Part shown: piece after piece, positions 1-5,620 of the stretch
Layout of the letters: each line of letters opens with the position of its first letter
Position numbering within the stretch: position 1 is the first letter of the stretch
DNA from: Thermoproteota archaeon
Lineage (GTDB): Archaea > Thermoproteota > Thermoprotei_A > Sulfolobales > Acidilobaceae
DNA length: 5,620 nucleotides
Assembly (NCBI GenBank): GCA_013152575.1
Contig: JAADGB010000042.1
Span: 2,176-7,795, forward strand
Direction: 5' to 3'
Position numbers and translations under genes: made by a program
The notes under the pieces: generated by a model
Databases searched by the model: none
What the model was told of the DNA's origin: nothing
Seen by the model: only the letters and a program-made list of their open reading frames with translations

Positions 1-650
1 TCTTCTGGTATCGAGATCGGAGTCCACTTGAACTGCCTCATGGAGGAGAGGAATTTCCTTATAGCGTCTGGCTGGCCGATAACTGCTAGTACAACCGTCT
101 CCTCGGTTGGCTGCTCTATTGCTACCGCGACCTTGTGTTTCTCCGCCTCTCTCCTCACAGCCTCTACGACTCCCTCTCCGGTTACATAGCCTATGGCGTA
201 TCCAAGGAAGCTCAACCTCGTCGCTTCCCTTATGTCGGCTTCCACGTGCTTGATTAACTCTAGGACTACCTTGATCGCCTCATACTCCCTAATCTTAGTC
301 TCTATCATGGTGAGCTTCTGGATACCAGACTCGAAAGCCTTCTCAACATCCCGGTATTCCTCTTGTATCTTCTCGAATGCCTCCTCCCAGCCCCCTGCCT
401 TTAGGCCTAGCCCTTTGACGGGAGAAGGCTCCAGCCTGAGAGCCCTATAGTATGAGTCTAGCCTGCTTAGCTTCTCGTTGACCCTCGCGTAGAAGCTCCT
501 ATACTTCCTTGATACCTGGCCTCCCTTCACGTTGCTCGGCGGCTCGTCTACGTGGAAGAAGCCTTCCTTTGCTAGGACTGCTACTGCCTGGTCGTATTTT
601 GTTATAGGAATTGTTACGACTATCTCCTCAACCTTCTTTGGCAACAGCAT
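1..650 (-). CDS. atpI: A-type ATP synthase subunit I (a-type stator), N-terminal part, cut by window edge
   Basis: Translating the minus strand from the ATG at 650-648 gives 216 stop-free codons to the window edge, so this is the first third of a protein that is usually 600-700 residues. In this family the N-terminal half is cytoplasmic and contacts the E/H peripheral stalks; the C-terminal half crosses the membrane and forms the ion half-channels with the proteolipid ring. The visible part fits the cytoplasmic half. It opens MLLPKKVEEIVVTIP, followed by a short alpha/beta lobe with the pattern A.L...GF.HV.E.P (residues 22-38). A charged, coiled-coil-like helix covers about 88-145, and a second lobe follows (about 150-216, including FLGYAIGYV at 148-156). 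No membrane helices are seen, as expected here. The start is supported by GGAGGTG ten bases upstream. The gene is divergent from atpF. The family call rests on overall pattern and operon context, because N-terminal sequence conservation in this family is low. Confidence 0.85.
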   Translation of the reverse strand, partial: MLLPKKVEEIVVTIPITKYDQAVAVLAKEGFFHVDEPPSNVKGGQVSRKYRSFYARVNEKLSRLDSYYRALRLEPSPVKGLGLKAGGWEEAFEKIQEEYRDVEKAFESGIQKLTMIETKIREYEAIKVVLELIKHVEADIREATRLSFLGYAIGYVTGEGVVEAVRREAEKHKVAVAIEQPTEETVVLAVIGQPDAIRKFLSSMRQFKWTPISIPE

Positions 651-660
651 TGTTAGCTGG

Positions 661-667
661 CACCTCC
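661..667 (-). promoter_or_regulatory. Ribosome binding site of atpI
   Basis: On the minus strand the sequence reads GGAGGTG, then ten bases, then the ATG at 650. This is a near-perfect Shine-Dalgarno match. The other nearby minus-strand ATGs (669 and 673) are in different reading frames from the subunit I gene, so this site fixes the start at 650. Confidence 0.75.
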
Positions 668-706
668 ATCCATGTCAGCATACACGCCCGCTTACACCAG
701 GGTCAA

Positions 707-735
707 TGGTCCCGGAATATTAACAATGCGGACCA
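707..735. promoter_or_regulatory. Inverted repeat between the divergent promoters (possible operator)
   Basis: TGGTCC at 707-712 is matched by GGACCA at 730-735, a perfect 6-base inverted repeat with a 17-base spacer. The spacer contains the palindrome AATATT (716-721), which overlaps the proposed atpI TATA box. A dimeric regulator bound here would sit on the atpI promoter and 14 bases upstream of the atpF TATA box. Six-base inverted repeats also arise by chance in a region this size, so this is only a candidate. Confidence 0.25.
716..723 (-). promoter_or_regulatory. Candidate TATA box for atpI
   Basis: The minus strand reads TTAATATT here, the only strongly A/T stretch upstream of atpI. An archaeal start about 25 bases downstream would fall near 693, leaving a leader of roughly 43 bases that contains the GGAGGTG site. 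The assignment comes from position and composition only; no clear purine-rich BRE is visible beside it. Confidence 0.4.
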
Positions 736-748
736 CTCCCCCTATACC

Positions 749-754
749 TATAAA
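749..754 (+). promoter_or_regulatory. Candidate TATA box for the atpF-E-A-B operon
   Basis: TATAAA lies in the context CCTATACCTATAAACC. With the usual archaeal spacing of about 25 bases, transcription would begin around 775-780. That is at or after the TTG at 773 and about 30 bases before the ATG at 809, so it favours the ATG as the real start of atpF. A second weaker element, CTATAC at 742-747, is next to it. Confidence 0.55.
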
Positions 755-808
755 CCAGTATTGTAGACAGGCTTGAACCCGGGGAAGGAGTTGGAGTCAT
801 CAAGTAAC

Positions 809-1108
809 ATGGGTAGAGTACTCGTAATAGCGGACGAGGTAAACGCGCCCCTGTTTAGGAGCGTAGGGCTAACAGTCTACGAGGCGAGGGACCAGAAGCA
901 GGTAGTGGAGACAGTTGATTTCGCCATGAGGAGCCATCACGATGTCAGCCTGATAATCGTCTTGAAGCACCTGGTGGAGGACGAGGACTCGCTGAGGAAG
1001 AGCCTTGAGAAGTACGGCGTCACCCTCCTGATCCTGCCGACAAGGTGGGCGAAGGCCGAGCCCATAAACGTTGATAAACTATTAGCTAAAGCTCTTGGAC
1101 TCGGATAG
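809..1108 (+). CDS. atpF: A-type ATP synthase subunit F
   Basis: The product is a 99-residue protein beginning MGRVLVIADEVNAPLFRSVG, the usual opening of subunit F: a short beta strand, then a [D/E]-rich turn and an F-x-x-x-G helix. It continues with HDVSLIIVL (44-52) and a strand ending LLILPT (73-78), giving the small Rossmann-like alpha/beta fold of the family. Length is typical (about 100). Subunit F sits with D in the central rotor shaft and couples rotor turning to the A3B3 head. The frame is open 12 codons further upstream to a TTG at 773. I chose the ATG because the family starts there, because the TATA box predicts transcription starting at or after the TTG, and because GGAG lies 12 bases before the ATG. 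It is the first gene of the operon; atpE starts 14 bases after its TAG stop. Confidence 0.9.
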   Translation: MGRVLVIADEVNAPLFRSVGLTVYEARDQKQVVETVDFAMRSHHDVSLIIVLKHLVEDEDSLRKSLEKYGVTLLILPTRWAKAEPINVDKLLAKALGLG

Positions 1109-1122
1109 TCGGGTGTATCGGT

Positions 1123-1725
1123 ATGTCGATCTCGGGTAACCCAGAAAAAGTAGCAAGTGAGGCCATCGCTAGGGAGCTTGAAAAGGCAAAGAAGCAGCTT
1201 GAGGAGGCAAGGCAGGCCTCAGTCAACCTCGTACGAGACGCTTACCAGACGAGTTTACGCGAGGCTGAGAAGAAGCTCAAAGAGGAGTTTGCTAGGGCTG
1301 AGGAGCAGTTGAAGAGCCTGATCTCCGTTCTTGAGTTGGAGCTCAAGTCAAAGGTCTCATCAGCGAAGAACGAGTACCTCGACGCAGTCCTCGAGAAGGC
1401 TAAGGAGAGGATAAAGGCGTTGAAGGCCGAGGGAGACTGGTATAAGAATTATTTAGAGAATGTGATAAGGAGGCTCGCCGCTGAGACTGAGGGTAAGATG
1501 ATTGTCCAGGTTGCATCAGAGGACTACGAGCTCGCGAAGAGCCTCGTTGAGAAGTATGGTAATGGTAAGCTCGAGTTGTCAAGCGAGCCTGCATCGATAC
1601 TGGGTGGAGTGATTGCATCATCGCCAGACGGTACTAGCAGGGTTGACTATAGCCTAGACTTGCTCATCCAGATGGAGGAGTATAGGCTAAGGGGCGTTGC
1701 CTCAAAAGTATTGTTTAAAGAGTAG
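1123..1725 (+). CDS. atpE: A-type ATP synthase subunit E (peripheral stalk)
   Basis: The product has 200 residues, the normal length for subunit E, which pairs with subunit H to form the peripheral stalks linking the A3B3 head to subunit I. Residues about 8-100 are a long, highly charged helix rich in K, E, A and L (for example EAEKKLKEEFARAEEQLK, 47-64), typical of the stalk coiled coil. Residues about 105-200 form the globular head-binding domain. It includes the family-like segment SILGGVIASSPDG (158-170), followed by RVDYSLDLLI (173-182) and a C-terminal helix with EEYR (185-188). The ATG start has GGGTG six bases upstream. No hydrophobic or signal segment is present. Its codons end in T far more often than those in the middle of atpA. 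It ends in TAG, directly followed by an ATG that opens an eight-codon reading frame. Confidence 0.92.
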   Translation: MSISGNPEKVASEAIARELEKAKKQLEEARQASVNLVRDAYQTSLREAEKKLKEEFARAEEQLKSLISVLELELKSKVSSAKNEYLDAVLEKAKERIKALKAEGDWYKNYLENVIRRLAAETEGKMIVQVASEDYELAKSLVEKYGNGKLELSSEPASILGGVIASSPDGTSRVDYSLDLLIQMEEYRLRGVASKVLFKE

Positions 1726-1742
1726 ATGGCATCCCTTGACGT

Positions 1743-1749
1743 GGAGGGG
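1743..1749 (+). promoter_or_regulatory. Ribosome binding site deciding the TTG start of atpA
   Basis: GGAGGGG ends nine bases before the TTG at 1759. An in-frame TAG at 1750-1752 rules out any start further upstream, and the next in-frame ATG would remove about 20 residues of the conserved N-terminal barrel. The site therefore supports TTG 1759 as the real start. Confidence 0.8.
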
Positions 1750-1758
1750 TAGGTAGAG

Positions 1759-3570
1759 TTGGCAGTTAAGGGTAGAATAGTAAGGATCTCGGGTCCCCTA
1801 GTCGTTGCAGAGGGCATGCAGGACGCCCAGATGTACGAGATGGTCATGGTAGGCGAGGACAAGCTTATCGGAGAGATCACGAGGATAAGGGGAGACAAGG
1901 CATTCATCCAAGTTTACGAGTCAACCACCGGGCTGAAGCCCGGAGAGCCCGTAGAGGGTACTGGCGCCCCACTAAGCGTTTGGCTCGGCCCCGGCATTAT
2001 AGGTAACATTTACGATGGAGTACAGAGGCCTCTCCCACTCATTGCTCAGACGATCGCGGAGAAGGCTCCTCACAGAAAGATGTTCATTGAGAGGGGTATC
2101 CATGTAGACTCCATTCCCAGGCACAAGAAGTGGCACTTCAAGCCTGGAATAAACGGTTCCAAGCCAGAGATAGGCGGCAAGGTAGAGGCTGGAGACGTTA
2201 TCGGTACAGTCCCCGAGACGAGCCTAATCGAGCACAGGGTCATGATCCCACCGGGCATCAGGGGACGCTTGAAGTGGATAGCTGAGGAAGGAGAGTACAC
2301 GATCGAAGACACCATAGCCGTTGTAGAGCAGGACGGTAAGGAAGTAGAAGTCAAGATGGCCCACAGGTGGCCTGTCAGAATCCCAAGGCCCTACAAGGCC
2401 AAGCTAGAGCCCAGCCTACCACTAGTGACTGGTGTGAGGATAATCGACACCTTCTTCCCAATGGCTAAGGGGGGAACCGGCGCAGTACCAGGAGGCTTCG
2501 GAACAGGAAAGACGGTTACACTCCACAGCCTTGCCCAGTGGAGCGACGCTAGGGTCGTGGTCTACATAGGCTGTGGAGAGAGAGGCAACGAGATGACCGA
2601 GGTGCTCGAAAGGTTCCCAGAGTACAAGGACCCGTGGACCGGTAAGCCACTCATGGAGAGAACCATACTAATAGCTAACACGAGCAACATGCCCGTCGCC
2701 GCCAGAGAGGCAAGCATCTACGTTGGAGTCACACTGGCAGAGTACTATAGGGACATGGGCTACGACGTACTACTAGTCGCAGACTCAACCAGCAGGTGGG
2801 CCGAGGCCCTAAGAGAGATCGCTGGTAGACTCGAGGAGATGCCCGCAGAAGAGGGATACCCAAGCTACCTCGCCTCAAGGCTCGCAGAGTTCTACGAGAG
2901 AGCAGGTAGAGTCGAGGCCCTGGGAAGCCCAGACAGGCATGGAAGCGTAACCATAGTAGGAGCAGTAAGCCCGCCGGGAGGAGACTTCACAGAGCCAGTC
3001 ACAAGCCACACGAAGAGATTCATCAGAGTATTCTGGGCACTAGACACCAAGCTAGCATACTCAAGACACTACCCTGCAATCAACTGGATACTCAGCTACA
3101 GCGCCTACGTAGACCTAGTAAGCGACTGGTGGCACAAGAACGTAGACCCGAGATGGAGGGAGTACAGAGACCAGGCAATGGAGATACTAATGAGAGAAGA
3201 CGAGCTACAAGACATCGTAAGGCTAGTCGGTACAGAGAGCCTAGACGAGAAGGACAAGCTAATCCTCGAGGCCGCTAGGATGCTGAAGGACGGATTCCTA
3301 AAGCAGAACGCCTTCGACCCAATAGACGCGTTCGCAACGCCGGAGAAGCAGTTCAAGCTACTACAGCTATTCATCGACTTCTACAGGAAAGCCCTAGAGC
3401 TGGTAGAGCACGGTATACCTGTTGCCAAGATAAGGGAGGCCGTTGGAAGGCTATACGTTGACATGGTGAAGGCCAAGTTCGAGATACCCAACGACAAGCT
3501 CGAGGAGATCGAGCAGCTCAAGGCAAAGGCCCTCAAGGTATTGGAGGAGTTAGAGACCCGCACTGGTTAG
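1759..3570 (+). CDS. atpA: A-type ATP synthase catalytic subunit A
   Basis: This is the nucleotide-hydrolysing/synthesising subunit of the A3B3 head (603 residues; the family is about 580-600). In order, the sequence shows: an N-terminal beta-barrel (about 1-75, KGRIVRISGPLVVAEGM); the long insertion that marks A subunits against B and F-type beta (about 115-200, with the turn PPGIRGRLKW at 164-173); the P-loop GGFGTGKT (245-252, with K251 and T252 for phosphate and Mg); GERGNEM (273-279), where E274 is the expected catalytic glutamate; the Walker B strand VLLVAD (337-342) followed by STSRWAEALREI; and the alpha/beta ATPase signature PAINWILSYS (439-448). A helical C-terminal domain (about 450-603) follows. 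The P-loop differs from the GPFGSGKT known from euryarchaeal A subunits. The start is TTG with a good ribosome binding site. The middle of the gene almost avoids codons ending in T. atpB begins 16 bases after its stop. Confidence 0.98.
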   Translation: MAVKGRIVRISGPLVVAEGMQDAQMYEMVMVGEDKLIGEITRIRGDKAFIQVYESTTGLKPGEPVEGTGAPLSVWLGPGIIGNIYDGVQRPLPLIAQTIAEKAPHRKMFIERGIHVDSIPRHKKWHFKPGINGSKPEIGGKVEAGDVIGTVPETSLIEHRVMIPPGIRGRLKWIAEEGEYTIEDTIAVVEQDGKEVEVKMAHRWPVRIPRPYKAKLEPSLPLVTGVRIIDTFFPMAKGGTGAVPGGFGTGKTVTLHSLAQWSDARVVVYIGCGERGNEMTEVLERFPEYKDPWTGKPLMERTILIANTSNMPVAAREASIYVGVTLAEYYRDMGYDVLLVADSTSRWAEALREIAGRLEEMPAEEGYPSYLASRLAEFYERAGRVEALGSPDRHGSVTIVGAVSPPGGDFTEPVTSHTKRFIRVFWALDTKLAYSRHYPAINWILSYSAYVDLVSDWWHKNVDPRWREYRDQAMEILMREDELQDIVRLVGTESLDEKDKLILEAARMLKDGFLKQNAFDPIDAFATPEKQFKLLQLFIDFYRKALELVEHGIPVAKIREAVGRLYVDMVKAKFEIPNDKLEEIEQLKAKALKVLEELETRTG

Positions 3571-3571
3571 T

Positions 3572-3578
3572 GGGGGTG
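3572..3578 (+). promoter_or_regulatory. Ribosome binding site deciding the GTG start of atpB
   Basis: GGGGGTG ends eight bases before the GTG at 3587. An in-frame TGA at 3581-3583 excludes earlier starts. An ATG at 3580 is out of frame and only one base from this site, too close for normal initiation. Confidence 0.75.
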
Positions 3579-3586
3579 TATGAGTA

Positions 3587-4978
3587 GTGTCTTATGGTGT
3601 GAGGGAGTACACGAGGGTAAGGGAGATCAAGGGTCCCCTCCTAATAGTTGAGGGAGTCTCAAACGTAGCCTACGACGAGATCGTAGAGGTAGAGCTAGCC
3701 TCCGGAGAGAAGAGGAGGGGAAGAGTGCTCGACGTACAGAGGGGCGTAGCAGTAGTCCAGGTATTCGAGGGAACAACCGGTATCACAACGACTGGCACCA
3801 AGGTGAGATTCCTAGGCAGGCCACTAGAGATTCCAGTAAGCGAGGACATGCTCGGCAGAATATTCAACGGTCTTGGAGAGCCCATCGATAACGGCCCGCC
3901 GATAGTGGCGGAGGATGAGAGAGACGTAAACGGAGCACCACTCAACCCATCAGAGAGAGCCTACCCGGAGGACTTCATCCAGACCGGTGTAAGCGCGATA
4001 GACGGAATGAACACGCTAGTCAGAGGACAAAAGCTCCCAATATTCTCGGGTAGCGGTCTCCCCCACAACGTCCTCGCAGCACAGATCGCAAGGCAAGCAA
4101 CTGTTAGGGGTGAAGAGGAGGAGTTCGCAGTAGTATTCGCCGCTATAGGAATCAAGTACGACGACTTCATATTCTTCAAGAAGTTCTTCGAGGAGACCGG
4201 CGCACTCAACAGGGTGGCGATGTTCGTAAACCTAGCAGACGAGCCAGCAATGATTAGACTCGTCACTCCTAGAGCGGCCCTCACACTAGCCGAGTACCTT
4301 GCCTATGAGAGGGACATGCACGTACTAGTCATCCTAACCGACATGACCAACTATGCAGAGGCCTTAAGAGAGATCTCCGCTGCCAGAGAAGAGGTCCCAG
4401 GAAGGCAGGGATACCCAGGATACCTATACAGCGACCTCGCAAGCATCTACGAGAGAGCTGGTAGAGTGAAGGGTAAGAATGGTAGCATAACCCAAATGCC
4501 CATCCTAACGATGCCCAACGACGACATCACCCACCCAATACCCGACCTAACCGGCTACATCACAGAGGGCCAGATAGTCCTAAGCAGAGAACTATACAAC
4601 AGGGGAATCTACCCGCCAATCAACGTGCTCATGAGCCTCTCAAGACTCATGAAGGAGGGAATAGGCCCCGGCAAGACCAGGGAAGACCATGCAGACGTGA
4701 GCAACCAGCTATACGCCGCCTACTCCAGAGGAGTAGAGCTGAGGAGCCTAGCAGCAGTGGTAGGAGAGGAGAGCCTCAGCCCAGTAGACAGAAAATACCT
4801 AGAGTTCGCAGACCTATTCGAGAAGAAGTTCCTAAGACAAGGCGAGAGGGAGAACAGGACAATCGAGCAGACACTAGACATCGCATGGGACATACTATCA
4901 ATACTCCCAGAAGAGGAGCTGACAAACATAAAGGAGAAGCACATCAAGAAGTACCACCCCAAGTACAGGGGAGCCTAA
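3587..4978 (+). CDS. atpB: A-type ATP synthase non-catalytic subunit B
   Basis: The product has 463 residues, normal for the family. It alternates with A in the A3B3 head, binds nucleotide without hydrolysing it, and supplies residues to the catalytic interface. The N-terminal barrel is at about 8-80 (IKGPLLIVEGVSNVAYDEIV). Where A has a P-loop, this protein has PIFSGSGLPHN (151-161), the degenerate form that marks B subunits. The strand HVLVILTDMTNYAEALREIS (245-264) replaces Walker B, and GRQGYPGYLYSDLASIYER (272-290) follows. The alpha/beta ATPase signature is PPINVLMSLS (343-352). R353 directly after it matches the position of the arginine finger described in Enterococcus hirae NtpB; that transfer is inference. 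A helical C-terminal domain fills about 365-463. It starts with GTG, and like the core of atpA it avoids T-ending codons. It ends TAA, two bases from the end of the convergent gene, and no subunit D gene follows. Confidence 0.98.
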   Translation: MSYGVREYTRVREIKGPLLIVEGVSNVAYDEIVEVELASGEKRRGRVLDVQRGVAVVQVFEGTTGITTTGTKVRFLGRPLEIPVSEDMLGRIFNGLGEPIDNGPPIVAEDERDVNGAPLNPSERAYPEDFIQTGVSAIDGMNTLVRGQKLPIFSGSGLPHNVLAAQIARQATVRGEEEEFAVVFAAIGIKYDDFIFFKKFFEETGALNRVAMFVNLADEPAMIRLVTPRAALTLAEYLAYERDMHVLVILTDMTNYAEALREISAAREEVPGRQGYPGYLYSDLASIYERAGRVKGKNGSITQMPILTMPNDDITHPIPDLTGYITEGQIVLSRELYNRGIYPPINVLMSLSRLMKEGIGPGKTREDHADVSNQLYAAYSRGVELRSLAAVVGEESLSPVDRKYLEFADLFEKKFLRQGERENRTIEQTLDIAWDILSILPEEELTNIKEKHIKKYHPKYRGA

Positions 4979-4980
4979 AC

Positions 4981-5620
4981 CTAGGGACCCACACCCACCA
5001 GCTCTTTTATCCTAAACCTAACCCTCCTACCCAAAGCTTCACCTGTCAACCTCTTAGTTAGGCGGCAGAAGGTACATGTGGATCCGCCCGAGAGAAGGCC
5101 GCACTCCGGACACGAGTAGTACCTCCCTTCACTCCTCAAGCCACTATATCTCTTAGCAATACTCCTCAGAAAGCCTAGCTTAATGCTAGGCCTTGTCTCT
5201 TCGAGCTTGTTAAAGAACTCCTTAAACTGGAACTCAAGGCTAGAGAATCGAACGAAGGGGCAATCCCTATGAACATGGGGTAGCCCCTTGGAGAGAACGT
5301 ATAGGAATGACTCCTTCTCATAGACATTATACAAGGGCCTGATACGCGGCACGGCGAAGCCCTCAACTCCCTCAACCATCGGTGTAAGCTTTGCTAGACC
5401 GTCATATTCTCCCGTAATGAAGTTCTTCATCGCAAACCCGATAACGTCATCGGCATTATGACCTGTCGCCACCTTAGCCCCCAATTCGACTCCAATTGCG
5501 TTATACAGGTATCTCTTGACGGCTCCACAAATGCTACAAGCCGGTCGCCTTATCCTCCTACCTGCGCTTGGTATGGTGAAGCCTAGCTCCTTCTTGAGAT
5601 CGAAGACTATTAGATCGGTG
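4981..5620 (-). CDS. ttuA: TtuA/NcsA-type tRNA 2-thiolation enzyme, C-terminal part, cut by window edge
   Basis: The minus strand is open from the window edge to TAG at 4983-4981, giving the last 212 residues of a protein usually about 310 long. TtuA activates C2 of ribothymidine 54 in tRNA with ATP and inserts sulfur, using an oxygen-sensitive 4Fe-4S cluster; the product stabilises tRNA at high temperature. The fragment shows CSICGAVKRYLYN (28-40), TGHNADDV (52-59), and HRDCPF (117-122). The second and third cluster-type cysteines, C31 and C120, are 89 residues apart, the same spacing as in characterised TtuA. The C-terminus has a zinc finger, CPEC (170-173) and CTFC (182-185). The N-terminal zinc finger and the ATP-binding SGGxDS loop would lie beyond the edge. 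The TTG at 5484 is internal, because it follows the first two cysteines. A wobble-uridine NcsA enzyme of the same superfamily cannot be excluded. The gene is convergent with atpB. Confidence 0.88.
   Translation of the reverse strand, partial: TDLIVFDLKKELGFTIPSAGRRIRRPACSICGAVKRYLYNAIGVELGAKVATGHNADDVIGFAMKNFITGEYDGLAKLTPMVEGVEGFAVPRIRPLYNVYEKESFLYVLSKGLPHVHRDCPFVRFSSLEFQFKEFFNKLEETRPSIKLGFLRSIAKRYSGLRSEGRYYSCPECGLLSGGSTCTFCRLTKRLTGEALGRRVRFRIKELVGVGP

Noticed and set aside
193..723. Plus-strand open frames of 85 and 63 codons at 193-450 and 532-723
   Set aside because: They lie opposite the subunit I gene, are rich in serine and other composition typical of antisense frames, and have no family-like motif or convincing ribosome binding site.
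3580..3651. Out-of-frame ATG and 23-codon ORF at the beginning of atpB
   Set aside because: The ATG is one base from the ribosome binding site, too close for initiation, and the reading frame overlaps the conserved N-terminus of atpB. GTG 3587 is better placed.
1400..4962. Several minus-strand open frames of 60-107 codons opposite atpE, atpA and atpB
   Set aside because: The coding strand avoids T at codon ends and is purine-rich, which keeps antisense frames open. Their Ser/Pro/Thr-rich products look like antisense shadows, and the sense genes are unmistakable.
1106..4983. Frequent TAG stops (four of five genes) as a sign of pyrrolysine or stop readthrough
   Set aside because: Each TAG lies at the expected family length, next to a new ribosome binding site or gene end. 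Amber stops are common in this type of genome, and nothing suggests readthrough.
5175..5484. Short minus-strand frame at 5175-5375 and a TTG start at 5484 for the thiolation enzyme
   Set aside because: The first is in another frame within the thiolation gene. The TTG follows the first two cluster cysteines and the frame is open to the window edge, so it is internal.
1..5620. CRISPR arrays, transposons, tRNA/rRNA genes, defence or secondary-metabolite genes
   Set aside because: No repeat-spacer pattern, terminal inverted repeats, transposase-like frame or RNA-gene signature was found on reading both strands. Nearly all of the window is accounted for by six conserved housekeeping genes.

Overview
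The window carries the A1 (catalytic) part of an archaeal A-type ATP synthase gene set. The likely source is a hyperthermophilic crenarchaeote, perhaps of the Desulfurococcales, but lineage below that level is a guess. The reasons are: archaeal A-type subunits I, F, E, A and B; archaeal TATA elements; purine-rich coding strands dominated by AGG/AGA arginine and ATA isoleucine codons; GGAGG/GGTG-type ribosome binding sites; TTG and GTG starts; and a TtuA-like tRNA thiolation gene, typical of heat-loving prokaryotes. G+C looks slightly above 50% by eye.

Layout. Positions 650 to 1 (minus strand) hold the first 216 codons of subunit I (atpI), which runs off the left edge. Positions 651 to 808 are a divergent control region with a TATA-like box for each direction and a short inverted repeat between the genes. 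On the plus strand come atpF (809-1108), atpE (1123-1725), atpA (1759-3570, TTG start) and atpB (3587-4978, GTG start). They are separated by only 14, 33 and 16 bases, so they are almost certainly one transcript. Only 2 bases after the atpB stop lies the stop codon of a convergent minus-strand gene, a TtuA/NcsA-type tRNA 2-thiolation enzyme, whose N-terminus is beyond the right edge.

How the parts work together. AtpA (catalytic) and AtpB (non-catalytic) form the A3B3 head, AtpF belongs to the central rotor, AtpE is part of the peripheral stalk, and AtpI is the membrane stator with the ion half-channels. Ion flow through the membrane sector turns the rotor and drives ATP synthesis in the head. 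Subunits D, C, H and the proteolipid K are not in the window. D in particular, which often follows B, is excluded from that place by the convergent thiolation gene.

I see no defence system, mobile element, CRISPR array, RNA gene or unknown multi-gene system. The points worth a second look are modest: the divergent I / F-E-A-B arrangement and the possible operator in it, a changed P-loop in AtpA, an in-frame mini-ORF before the TTG start of atpA, a strong shift in codon third-position use between atpE and the core of atpA, and the tightly abutting convergent ends of atpB and the thiolation gene.
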